Shown here one piece after another: positions 1 through 6,597 of a DNA stretch of 7,360 nt. The notes beneath the pieces are model-generated. The model did not search any database. It was given only the letters and a program-made list of their open reading frames with translations, and was not told the origin of the DNA. A program made the translations under genes and the position numbers. How positions within the stretch are numbered: position 1 is the stretch's first letter; each line of letters begins with the position of its first letter. This stretch comes from Eubacterium sp. (GTDB lineage: Bacteria > Bacillota > Clostridia > Oscillospirales > Acutalibacteraceae), in NCBI GenBank assembly GCA_029059925.1, contig JAIDVA010000173.1:1-7360 (forward strand), in the 5' to 3' direction.

Positions 1-43
1 AAGTAAGAAGATGATCAAGGCTTACGAAGAGAGCATGAAATAA
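1..43 (+). CDS. C-terminal end of an unidentified plus-strand gene (partial)
   Basis: The frame with codons from position 2 reads S-K-K-M-I-K-A-Y-E-E-S-M-K and stops at TAA (41-43). The lysine- and glutamate-rich tail looks like the helical C-terminus of a normal protein, and a plus-strand terminator hairpin follows about 90 nt later, as expected if a gene ends here. Only 13 residues are visible, so no family can be named. It converges on the minus-strand beta-propeller gene. The call rests on the open frame and the terminator alone and could be wrong. Confidence 0.45.
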   Translation, partial: SKKMIKAYEESMK

Positions 44-135
44 GCAAACAAATTAAATTATAATTATCGAATTTAATTCAGTTTTCTTATTCTGGGTATA
101 TTACCCGCATTTATTGCGCGAATGGCAATAAGAAG

Positions 136-170
136 GCTCCGATACTAAATGTATCGGAGCTTATTTTTTT
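136..170 (+). terminator. Rho-independent terminator, strong on plus strand, possibly bidirectional
   Basis: A perfect 10-bp stem, GCTCCGATAC (136-145) with GTATCGGAGC (151-160), encloses a 5-nt loop and is followed on the plus strand by TTATTTTTTT (161-170). It sits between the convergent plus-strand gene ending at 43 and the minus-strand gene ending at 188. Read on the minus strand, the hairpin is preceded by the A-tract and followed by the weaker pyrimidine-rich CTTCTTATT, so it may also end the sigma/beta-propeller transcript, less efficiently. Confidence 0.85.
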
Positions 171-187
171 GTTTCACTCTTGGTTGA

Positions 188-2158
188 CTAATCAACAATA
201 AAAACATTTGCACAGCCTGAATAATTAAATACATATAAATTATCCTCTGCATATGTGCATCGAATTGCAGTTTCTTCACCATCAATTACAAATTGATTTG
301 TAACATCGATTTTACTGTCACTAATTTCAAATGTGAGCGCACCATTTGTGCTTTTATAAGTGTTCTGATTAAAAACTTCATATGGTATTGCATAATAGCC
401 TTTGTCATGATTCACAACCAATGCATGATGGTTATACTGTGCCTCAGAATACGCATCATCCAAAACATAACTGTCAAGCACTGCAGGATTTTCGTGGTCT
501 GAAATATCAAAAAGTGCAAGCTTAACTCCGTCGGTCACTTCGCCATATTCACCCTGATAGGTTGAATAGCCTATGCCAAGAAGAGTATTTTCATCCACAG
601 GCACAAGAAGGCTTGAGAATCCTGTTATCTCAACCTCGCCTTTAATCTGAGGATTTGCAGGGTCTGACAAATCAATAATAAACAGCGGATCAACTTGTTC
701 ATACGTAATAACATATGCTGTGTCACCAACAAATCTTACAGCCTGTATGCTTTCGTTATCTGCAAAGCCCGTTATTTCACCGATTTTGTTCAGGCTTTCA
801 TCAAGAACAAAAAGGTTGTTGGTTCTTTCATCATTCTCGTTATATGATGTTGTGGCTACACGCAGCTTGCCGTCCTTTTCATCAAGGGAAAATTGATTAT
901 TGACATCACCTGCCACCTCACAGGTTGCTGAAAACTGAATTCCGTTTTCAGAAAGACTTACCTTAACAATCTGTGTTTTTGATTCAATAGCCTGCACACT
1001 GTCTAAAAGTGCAATATCTCTTTTCCATCTCCACTGTCCCATTGTGATATACATATTATCTTCATTGCAATAGATATCAGTACCTGCACCAAAAATAGCT
1101 TTTGTATCGGTTGAACGTTCGCCTGTTTCAATATTTATTGCACTGACAATCAGATAGCTTGCTGTATCGGGATTATTGCCATATGCAATATCTTGGAAGG
1201 GGATAACAGTTTTTTCAGCATTCTTTCCGTTACAAATATATGGAATGTAGTCATCATCCGATTTACATTCTTCACTGTAAATATAGTCATTGGATACAAA
1301 ATAGAGCTGATTGCCGATGAGACGTGAGGATACATAAGTTCCGCTTTGCGAAAGGGTATTGATTTGCTTAGGTTCAGATACATCTGATACATCAAAAAGA
1401 TGAACAAGCGCCAGCTCTTCAGCACGGCTGTAATCTTCAGAATATTCAAATTTATAAGTGTTTACCACAAGCGTATCATTGTAAATATAAATATCCTGTA
1501 TATATTCATCCTCGCTGTTGTCACCATAATCACTTATTCTGAAATCATCAATCTGTGAAACAAGCTTTCCTTCACCGCTGGCGGTTTCATAAATTTTTAT
1601 GCAATTATGATAGGAGCTTACATAATAAATGTACTCACCATCATTTTTGATTATATCGCCCTCATCTACAGCATCGACCTGTCTGTAGGTGTCAGAATAT
1701 GAATCTGCTCTTCCGCCCTCTGTGGCTGATGTAATATCCACAGTTGTTTCTGCATTCAATATAGCGCCGTCGGTATTAATAAAACCACCGCCGTTAATAC
1801 CGAATTTTTCTGCATAAGCGGCCTTGTCATTTTCTATTTTTTTGACGGTTGATTTAATGTCTTCAACACTTGTGAAGGTATTGAGCAGCTGCTCCTGAGC
1901 AGGTGGAGCAACATCTATTGCTGCCTTATCATCTACAAGGTATGGCTTTGCGGCAGTGAGAGCTGTCACAACAACTGCTATGCATGCAGCCGCACTGACA
2001 ACAGCCTTAAATGATTTCTTCTGATAAAATCTGATTTTCTTTTGTTTTACATCTGCAATTCTATTGATTACCAAATTTTCGTTTAAAGCATAGGGTGCTG
2101 TAATATTTTCTTTTTCAAATTCATTTTTTATAAAATCAAAATCGTTATTCTTCTTCAT
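188..2158 (-). CDS. Membrane-anchored beta-propeller protein, candidate anti-sigma factor/sensor
   Basis: This 656-residue protein has three visible parts. Residues 1-50 are charged and lysine-rich near the membrane (QKKIRFYQKK), so presumably cytoplasmic. Residues about 51-69 are one hydrophobic segment (AVVSAAACIAVVVTAL). The rest is a large, acidic, presumably extracytoplasmic domain. Residues 161-178 (VDAVDEGDIIKNDGEYIY) match the hallmark of the COG4880/Beta_propel family, usually seen as GVDEADIVKTDG. Three blade-like repeats are visible: LFDVSDVSEP (254-263), FIIDLSDPANP (493-503) and LFDISDHENP (549-558). The ATG start is preceded by GGAG, which overlaps the sigma-factor stop codon, and only 6 nt separate the genes, so translation is probably coupled. 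A short cytoplasmic N-terminus plus one membrane helix, encoded directly after an ECF sigma gene, is the standard layout of a transmembrane anti-sigma factor. The anti-sigma role is inferred; the beta-propeller assignment is firmer. No catalytic site is recognised, and the ligand is unknown. Confidence 0.85.
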   Translation of the reverse strand: MKKNNDFDFIKNEFEKENITAPYALNENLVINRIADVKQKKIRFYQKKSFKAVVSAAACIAVVVTALTAAKPYLVDDKAAIDVAPPAQEQLLNTFTSVEDIKSTVKKIENDKAAYAEKFGINGGGFINTDGAILNAETTVDITSATEGGRADSYSDTYRQVDAVDEGDIIKNDGEYIYYVSSYHNCIKIYETASGEGKLVSQIDDFRISDYGDNSEDEYIQDIYIYNDTLVVNTYKFEYSEDYSRAEELALVHLFDVSDVSEPKQINTLSQSGTYVSSRLIGNQLYFVSNDYIYSEECKSDDDYIPYICNGKNAEKTVIPFQDIAYGNNPDTASYLIVSAINIETGERSTDTKAIFGAGTDIYCNEDNMYITMGQWRWKRDIALLDSVQAIESKTQIVKVSLSENGIQFSATCEVAGDVNNQFSLDEKDGKLRVATTSYNENDERTNNLFVLDESLNKIGEITGFADNESIQAVRFVGDTAYVITYEQVDPLFIIDLSDPANPQIKGEVEITGFSSLLVPVDENTLLGIGYSTYQGEYGEVTDGVKLALFDISDHENPAVLDSYVLDDAYSEAQYNHHALVVNHDKGYYAIPYEVFNQNTYKSTNGALTFEISDSKIDVTNQFVIDGEETAIRCTYAEDNLYVFNYSGCANVFIVD

Positions 2159-2164
2159 ATGACA

Positions 2165-2677
2165 TCACTCCAGATATTCGCGCATCTTAGCAAGGCTACG
2201 TGACAGCTTTGAGCGCACACTGCCTGCGGTAAGACCTGTAATTTTTGAAATTTCTTTGCTTGTAAAGCCTGCAACAACAGAGAGCAGAACAATATTTTTT
2301 TCTTCATTGTTGAGTTTATCGAGTGCATAGCACAGCTCAGTTTTATTCTCATCGATAGTAAAAAACAACGCTGTACTGTTCTTTGTAATACTGATATCCT
2401 CGTATTCTCTTTGCTGCATTTGCCGCTTTATATAGCCTGAGCAGGTGGCATAAAGAATTTTGAAAATCCAGGCAGGAAATGCGGCGGGCTTTCGCACCTC
2501 GCTGATTTGCTCATATGCACGAACAATGCAGTCTGATACAGCATCCTGTGCATCATCAACATTACCAAGCCTGTAATAAGCATAACGGTAAAGTCGATCC
2601 TTATACAATGAATAAAGACGGCAAAACGATTCCTTGTCGCCTTCCTTCGCGAGTTTTACCAAATCACTTTCAGTCAC
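2165..2677 (-). CDS. ECF-type RNA polymerase sigma factor (sigma-70 family)
   Basis: Read from GTG at 2677, the gene encodes 170 residues, a usual ECF length. Region sigma-2 covers about residues 12-85 (SFCRLYSLYKDRLYRYAYYR, then DDAQDAVSDCIVRAYEQI and PAWIFKILYATC, the typical core-binding and -10 recognition helices). Region sigma-4 covers about 112-168, with helix-turn-helix FTSKEISKITGLTAGSVRSK at 138-157 for -35 recognition. Region 3 is absent, as is normal for ECF factors. The frame stays open up to a TTG at 2728, but that codon lies between the -35 and -10 of the likely promoter. The ATG at 2698 lacks a ribosome binding site, whereas GTG 2677 has AAAGAGGTG with 8 nt between GAGG and the start. 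The product should direct RNA polymerase to a small regulon, probably held inactive by the downstream membrane protein. The ECF subgroup cannot be assigned by eye. Confidence 0.92.
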   Translation of the reverse strand: MTESDLVKLAKEGDKESFCRLYSLYKDRLYRYAYYRLGNVDDAQDAVSDCIVRAYEQISEVRKPAAFPAWIFKILYATCSGYIKRQMQQREYEDISITKNSTALFFTIDENKTELCYALDKLNNEEKNIVLLSVVAGFTSKEISKITGLTAGSVRSKLSRSLAKMREYLE

Positions 2678-2683
2678 AATGCT

Positions 2684-2692
2684 CACCTCTTT
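2684..2692 (-). promoter_or_regulatory. Ribosome binding site that fixes the sigma-factor GTG start
   Basis: The minus strand reads AAAGAGGTG here, with 8 nt between GAGG and the GTG at 2677. This is the only good Shine-Dalgarno sequence near the 5' end of the sigma gene, and it argues against the upstream ATG (2698) and TTG (2728) in the same frame. Confidence 0.8.
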
Positions 2693-2709
2693 CGACATGT
2701 CATATGTTA

Positions 2710-2738
2710 AGTATAAAAAAATTGCCAAAGTGTTGCAA
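2710..2738 (-). promoter_or_regulatory. Promoter of the sigma/beta-propeller operon
   Basis: On the minus strand TTGCAA (2738-2733) and TATACT (2715-2710) are separated by exactly 17 nt, close to the housekeeping sigma-A consensus. The spacer ends in a run of T. Transcription would start near 2703, leaving a leader of about 25 nt before the GTG at 2677. The -35 also contains TGCAAC, which resembles the AAC-type -35 boxes of ECF promoters, so autoregulation is possible. However, no CGTC/CGTA-like -10 lies at the right distance. Confidence 0.7.
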
Positions 2739-2861
2739 TAAATTTGGAAAATTTAAAATAAATTTTTTTAGAGCTCTATAAATCACCTATAACCGCACAC
2801 AAAAACAGCTTACAGAAAAATCAATTTAAGAGTAAAACAATTACAAAAAATTGAAGATAAT
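2739..2861. other. AT-rich intergenic spacer, no gene seen
   Basis: This stretch lies between the tail of the fuc operon terminator and the sigma-operon promoter. It is strongly AT-rich with several A/T runs. I see no convincing coding frame, RNA gene or extended dyad; the only small palindrome is GAGCTC near 2771. Confidence 0.5.
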
Positions 2862-2904
2862 AAAGAAAACAAAAGCAAAGCACCATTCAAATGAATGGTG
2901 CTTT
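2862..2904 (-). terminator. Rho-independent terminator of the fuc operon
   Basis: The 12-bp stem AAAGCACCATTC (2877-2888) pairs with GAATGGTGCTTT (2893-2904) around a 4-nt loop. On the minus strand the hairpin begins 18 nt past the fucI stop codon and runs into a T-rich tail (TTTGCTTTTGTTTTCTTT). It ends the fuc transcript and separates it from the sigma operon. Confidence 0.88.
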
Positions 2905-2922
2905 ATTATTAAGCTATAAACA

Positions 2923-4707
2923 TTACTTATAGAGCGGACCATAATTCCGGCAGGCACGGAAATCAGCTGACTGAGTATCCTCTGTACCGAAAGCAGCCCA
3001 AGCATGCGGACGGAAAATCTCCGTATCATCAACATTGTGCATATTAACAGGAATACGAAGCATGGATGCAAGGGTAATCAAATCCGCACCAACGTGACCG
3101 TAAACTGTAACACCGTGGTTAGCACCCCAATTCGCCATAACACTGTAAACATCGCGGAATGCACCCTCACCTGTGAGACGAGGAACAAACCATGTTGTAG
3201 GCCATGATGGGTCGGTTCTCTTATCAATCGTATTATGAATTTCATCAGGGAGATCAACAGTATATCCCTCAGCAAGCTGAAGAACAGGACCGATACCATC
3301 AATAACATTAACCCTGAGCATTGTTACAGGCATCTGAGCACTGCAGCGGAAATGGCTTGAATATCCGCCGCCGCGGAAATATTCATAGTTTGCTCGACAC
3401 CAATCAGTAGCATCAAGACAAGCTTTAATATCCTGCTGTGTCATTTCCCAGAAAGGCTTCATACAGCCTTCGCCCTTATCATTTTTAGCAGCACCGCTGC
3501 CGTCAAGTGCAGTTGCACCTGAATTGATAAGATGAATAAAACCATCCTTTGCCACACCATCAGGACGAACACCTGTTACACGCTCACAAGCATCAGGGCT
3601 CCAGTAGGTACGAACATCATGGAAGCAGGGTGCTGAATGTGAAACAAGTGTGCCAAGCATCATTGACACACCATTGAGTGTGTCATTTTCTGTTGCAAAA
3701 GGAGTTGGCATTTTAGCACCGTTCCAGTCAAAGGTTGATGCCATAATAGCCTCTGTAAAGTCAGCATTAGGCAGCCAGTCCGTCCAGTTGCGCTGACCCT
3801 GGAAGCCGCCTGCAACTGCATTTTTACCGAGAGCCTCCTCATGCCAGCCCATTTCGTCAAGCTTTTCATTACCATAAAGGATATCACGCATAACCATAGT
3901 CATTTTGGTTACAAATTCCCAATCCTTATCGGCAGGAACAACCTTTGATTTTCTGATAATCTCAGGTAAATCCTTACCCTCATTGAGGTCAAATCCCTCC
4001 TTGCAGTTCTCCTTAACCCAAGCGAGTGCCTTATCGTACTCGTCGTGATCATAAATTTCAAGTGTTATTCGGCGTACAATTTCGGTCATATCCACCCATT
4101 CTGCACGGATTCCGAAATAATTCTGGAACATATCGGCATTACAATAAGAGCCTGCAATACCCATAGCTACACCGCCGAGATTAACATATGCCTTGTTTTT
4201 CATCCAGCCGACTGCAACAGATGCTTTTGCAAAGCGCAAAATTTTCTCTGCTACATCTGAAGGAACGGTTGTATCTGTCATATCCTGAACATCGTGACCG
4301 TAAATAGAAAATGCAGGCAGTCCTTTCTGTGCATATGCAGCCATAACTGCCGCAAGGTAAACTGCACCGGGACGCTCAGTACCGTTAAAGCCCCATACAG
4401 CCTTAATTGTCTGCGGGTCCATATCAAATGTTTCTGAACCGTAGCACCAGCAAGGTGTAACGGTTAAGGTTGCTACTACATTTTCAGCAGAAAACTGCTC
4501 AGCACACTTGGCAGCCTCAGCACCGCCGCCTATTGTAGTGTTGCTGACTACACACTGAACAGGTGTTCCGTCAGGATAACGGAGTGTTGATTCGATAAGC
4601 TCCTTGGCAGCTGTTGCCATGCCCATGGTCTGCACCTCAAGGCTTTCACGAACACCACCCCAACGACCGTCAATGGTAGGTCTTATTCCTATTTTAGGAT
4701 AATTCAT
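2923..4707 (-). CDS. fucI: L-fucose isomerase
   Basis: This cytoplasmic, Mn-dependent ketol isomerase converts L-fucose to L-fuculose; members of the family also accept D-arabinose. The 594 residues match the usual length (591 in E. coli) and align along the whole length. Family blocks visible in order include KIGIRPTIDGR (5-15), TPCWCYGSET (84-93), WGFNGTERPGAVYLAA (105-120), FSIYGHDVQD (133-142), GFQGQRNWTD (301-310), YFRGGGYSS (443-451) and NYGPLYK at the end. The metal and catalytic residues Glu337, Asp361 and His528 of the E. coli enzyme correspond to E340 (FATEND), D364 (FHDVRTYWSP) and H531 (WGANHG), with a constant offset of 3. The gene is intact. Its ATG follows a strong AGGAGAGG site and lies 25 nt after the kinase stop. 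It is last in the operon although it acts before the kinase and aldolase. Confidence 0.98.
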   Translation of the reverse strand: MNYPKIGIRPTIDGRWGGVRESLEVQTMGMATAAKELIESTLRYPDGTPVQCVVSNTTIGGGAEAAKCAEQFSAENVVATLTVTPCWCYGSETFDMDPQTIKAVWGFNGTERPGAVYLAAVMAAYAQKGLPAFSIYGHDVQDMTDTTVPSDVAEKILRFAKASVAVGWMKNKAYVNLGGVAMGIAGSYCNADMFQNYFGIRAEWVDMTEIVRRITLEIYDHDEYDKALAWVKENCKEGFDLNEGKDLPEIIRKSKVVPADKDWEFVTKMTMVMRDILYGNEKLDEMGWHEEALGKNAVAGGFQGQRNWTDWLPNADFTEAIMASTFDWNGAKMPTPFATENDTLNGVSMMLGTLVSHSAPCFHDVRTYWSPDACERVTGVRPDGVAKDGFIHLINSGATALDGSGAAKNDKGEGCMKPFWEMTQQDIKACLDATDWCRANYEYFRGGGYSSHFRCSAQMPVTMLRVNVIDGIGPVLQLAEGYTVDLPDEIHNTIDKRTDPSWPTTWFVPRLTGEGAFRDVYSVMANWGANHGVTVYGHVGADLITLASMLRIPVNMHNVDDTEIFRPHAWAAFGTEDTQSADFRACRNYGPLYK

Positions 4708-4732
4708 AAATTTTACCTCTCCTATTTATTTT

Positions 4733-6148
4733 TTATTTACTGCACACTGCTGCGCAGAATTTATTATATGCGTTTTCCCAAGCATCAGCATTTTCAGGCT
4801 GATACAGCTTAACACGCTCCTGTGCTCTTATAACTGCTCTGCCCTCTTCAACATCCTTGATATCCCCAAGTGCAATAAGCTGAAGAAGAATATTACCGAT
4901 TGCCGTTGCCTCTGCTGGACCTGCAATAACCGGAAAGCCAAGACTGTCAGCTGTCATCTGACATAGGAAGCCATCCTTTGTACCTCCGCCGAGCAGATGC
5001 AGAACATCAAATTTTCTGCCTGTGTTTTCAGAAAGCTGATTGATTGCAAATTTATATTTCATTGCAAGACTTTCATAAATACAGCGTACCAATGCACCAT
5101 CACTCTCGGGCAACGGCTGATTCGTCTTTTGGCAGTAATTTTGTATTTTCTCAGGCACCCCGCCTGCTGTTGCGAATTCAGGTGCATCAGGGTCAATAAA
5201 ACAAGAAAACGGTTTTTCTGCTCTTGCAAGCTGCTCCATATCATTAAAGGAATAGTCTTTCCCTGCTGCTTTAAAATTCCTGCGTATTTCCTGAATAAGC
5301 CACAAGCCACTTATATTTTTCAGATAATTAACCTTACCATTAGCACCAAGCTCGTTTGAAAGCTCATCAGACATGCTTTTTTCAGTCAGCACGGCTGAGT
5401 CACATTCGCAACCAATAAGTGACCAAGTACCGCAGGAAAGAAAGGCGCTGCATTTTCCGCTTTCGGCAGGCATTGCTGCAACTGCACACTGCGTATCGTG
5501 CCCTGCAACCTTAATAACCTTTATGCCTTTATATTCACCTACAGCTGTTGAGCTGTCAACAAGAGGCTGCAGAATATCAGTATCCATTTCAGACAGACGT
5601 GCAATGTCATAATTCCACTTGCCATTTTCAAAGCTGTACATCTGTGAGGTTGAGACAATCGTTTTTTCTGCTGATTTATTACCGCACAGTGCCCATACAA
5701 AAAGATCGGGCATGAACAGCAGTGCTTTAGCGTTATTTCTATCCTCGGCAGTCAGCTGAAAAAGCGTATTAATCGGCATAATCTGGTTACCTGTTGCCTT
5801 GTACAAATCATATGGCGATATTTTTTCAAATATCCTGTCAGGCATACCATTTGTACGGATATCACGATAATTGACAGGTAAGCCTATAAGCTCGTCATTT
5901 TCATCAAGCAAGCCGTAATCAACGCCCCATGTATCGAAGGCAAGAGCATCAACATCATTGCACATATCAATTGCCTTTTTCACCTCACCTAGAAGATAGG
6001 GGAAATCCCAGCAAAGATGACCATTCTCTGTTGTCGGTATATTTTCAAACCTGTGCACCTCGCTGTATTTTAGGCTTTTGCCATCATACTCTGCCTTTAT
6101 TGCCCTGCCTGTTGATGCACCGAAATCAAATGCAAGAACCTTACTCAA
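4733..6148 (-). CDS. fucK: L-fuculokinase of rhamnulokinase (RhaB-like) type, FGGY family
   Basis: This ATP-dependent sugar kinase (471 residues) most likely phosphorylates L-fuculose to L-fuculose-1-phosphate. The FGGY/actin-fold motifs are present: phosphate-1 loop DFGASTGR (8-15), FDTWGVDYGLLD (71-82), substrate/catalytic loop AGHDTQCAVAA (215-225) with D218 as probable catalytic base, phosphate-2 FLSCGTWSLIG (237-247), and adenosine site LLGGGTKDGF (385-394). The DFGASTGR and AGHDT forms are those of rhamnulokinases rather than of E. coli FucK, so by sequence alone it could be called RhaB. The neighbouring fucI, fucU and fucA point to L-fuculose as substrate. The start is TTG: a stop lies in frame 18 nt upstream, the phosphate loop requires a start here, and AAGGGAG lies 10 nt upstream. 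It overlaps the fucU stop by 4 nt (TTGA), suggesting coupled translation. Confidence 0.88.
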   Translation of the reverse strand: MSKVLAFDFGASTGRAIKAEYDGKSLKYSEVHRFENIPTTENGHLCWDFPYLLGEVKKAIDMCNDVDALAFDTWGVDYGLLDENDELIGLPVNYRDIRTNGMPDRIFEKISPYDLYKATGNQIMPINTLFQLTAEDRNNAKALLFMPDLFVWALCGNKSAEKTIVSTSQMYSFENGKWNYDIARLSEMDTDILQPLVDSSTAVGEYKGIKVIKVAGHDTQCAVAAMPAESGKCSAFLSCGTWSLIGCECDSAVLTEKSMSDELSNELGANGKVNYLKNISGLWLIQEIRRNFKAAGKDYSFNDMEQLARAEKPFSCFIDPDAPEFATAGGVPEKIQNYCQKTNQPLPESDGALVRCIYESLAMKYKFAINQLSENTGRKFDVLHLLGGGTKDGFLCQMTADSLGFPVIAGPAEATAIGNILLQLIALGDIKDVEEGRAVIRAQERVKLYQPENADAWENAYNKFCAAVCSK

Positions 6149-6585
6149 TAGGTTACAACTCCCTTCTTAAGAAGAACATTGGCATAAACTGCAGTTTCAC
6201 CTGTAGCAATAATAAGATAAGCATTTTTAGCTCTTTCATAAAAAGCAAACCGCTCTGTCATATCGATATCGTGATGATCCGGCTCATATTTGTTGAGTAT
6301 TTTTTCATATTCTGCCCATATCTCGGGAGTAGGACAGCTGTCACCCTTGACAACCTCCATAAGCGCCACAGGCTTATCGGTATATCTGTCAAGCGGAATG
6401 AGACTCAATACTGCATCCAAAATTTCAGCTGTGCCATGACCGTCAGCCCTTACAACAACTGCATTTTTACCAATACTCTCGCAAGGGAAATTACCGTCAG
6501 CAATAACAAGCTCATCTCCATGACCCATTTCGCAAAGAGCCTTTAAAAGCTCAGGGGAAATAATAGGCGAAATTCCTTTAAGCAT
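6145..6585 (-). CDS. fucU: L-fucose mutarotase (RbsD/FucU family)
   Basis: This small cytoplasmic enzyme interconverts the alpha and beta anomers of L-fucose and so supplies the isomerase with its preferred form. The 146 residues closely follow E. coli FucU (140). The opening ISPIISPELLKALCEMGHGD (5-24) includes the conserved H22. The protein continues with VIADGNFP (27-34, D30), VRADG (45-49), RFAFYERAKNA (112-122) and the C-terminal ATGETAVYANVLLKKG (127-142). The RFAFYERA and GE-x3-Y-x-N blocks identify FucU rather than the ribose paralogue RbsD. The ATG is preceded by AAGGGGG, which overlaps the fucA stop codon, 12 nt after fucA. Its own stop overlaps the kinase start. The gene is intact and unremarkable apart from the tight packing. 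Confidence 0.96.
   Translation of the reverse strand: MLKGISPIISPELLKALCEMGHGDELVIADGNFPCESIGKNAVVVRADGHGTAEILDAVLSLIPLDRYTDKPVALMEVVKGDSCPTPEIWAEYEKILNKYEPDHHDIDMTERFAFYERAKNAYLIIATGETAVYANVLLKKGVVTY
6159..6165 (-). promoter_or_regulatory. Ribosome binding site for the TTG start of the kinase gene
   Basis: AAGGGAG on the minus strand lies inside the end of fucU, 10 nt before the TTG at 6148. The next upstream codons in the kinase frame contain no start and then a stop (TAA), so this site supports the unusual TTG start. Confidence 0.65.
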
Positions 6586-6597
6586 AGCTAATCCCCC

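Noticed and set aside
94..106. Short inverted repeat GGGTA-TAT-TACCC between the convergent genes
   Set aside because: The stem is only 5 bp with a 3-nt loop and no T-tract; the 136-170 hairpin is the credible terminator.
2696..2698. ATG at 2698 as the sigma-factor start
   Set aside because: It has no ribosome binding site at a usable distance and would fall only a few bases after the predicted transcription start, whereas GTG 2677 has a strong site.
2716..2738. A purely ECF-type promoter based on TGCAAC
   Set aside because: No CGTC/CGTA-like -10 lies 15-17 nt downstream, while TTGCAA-17-TATACT fits the housekeeping consensus.
4997..5359. A 120-codon plus-strand frame opposite the kinase gene
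   Set aside because: It is fully antisense to fucK, with an unprotein-like composition and no family resemblance.
5929..6546. A 205-codon open frame on the plus strand opposite fucU and fucK
   Set aside because: It lies antisense to two well-identified genes, its translation is rich in cysteine and histidine with no recognisable domain, and it has no supporting operon context. It is a shadow of the coding strand.
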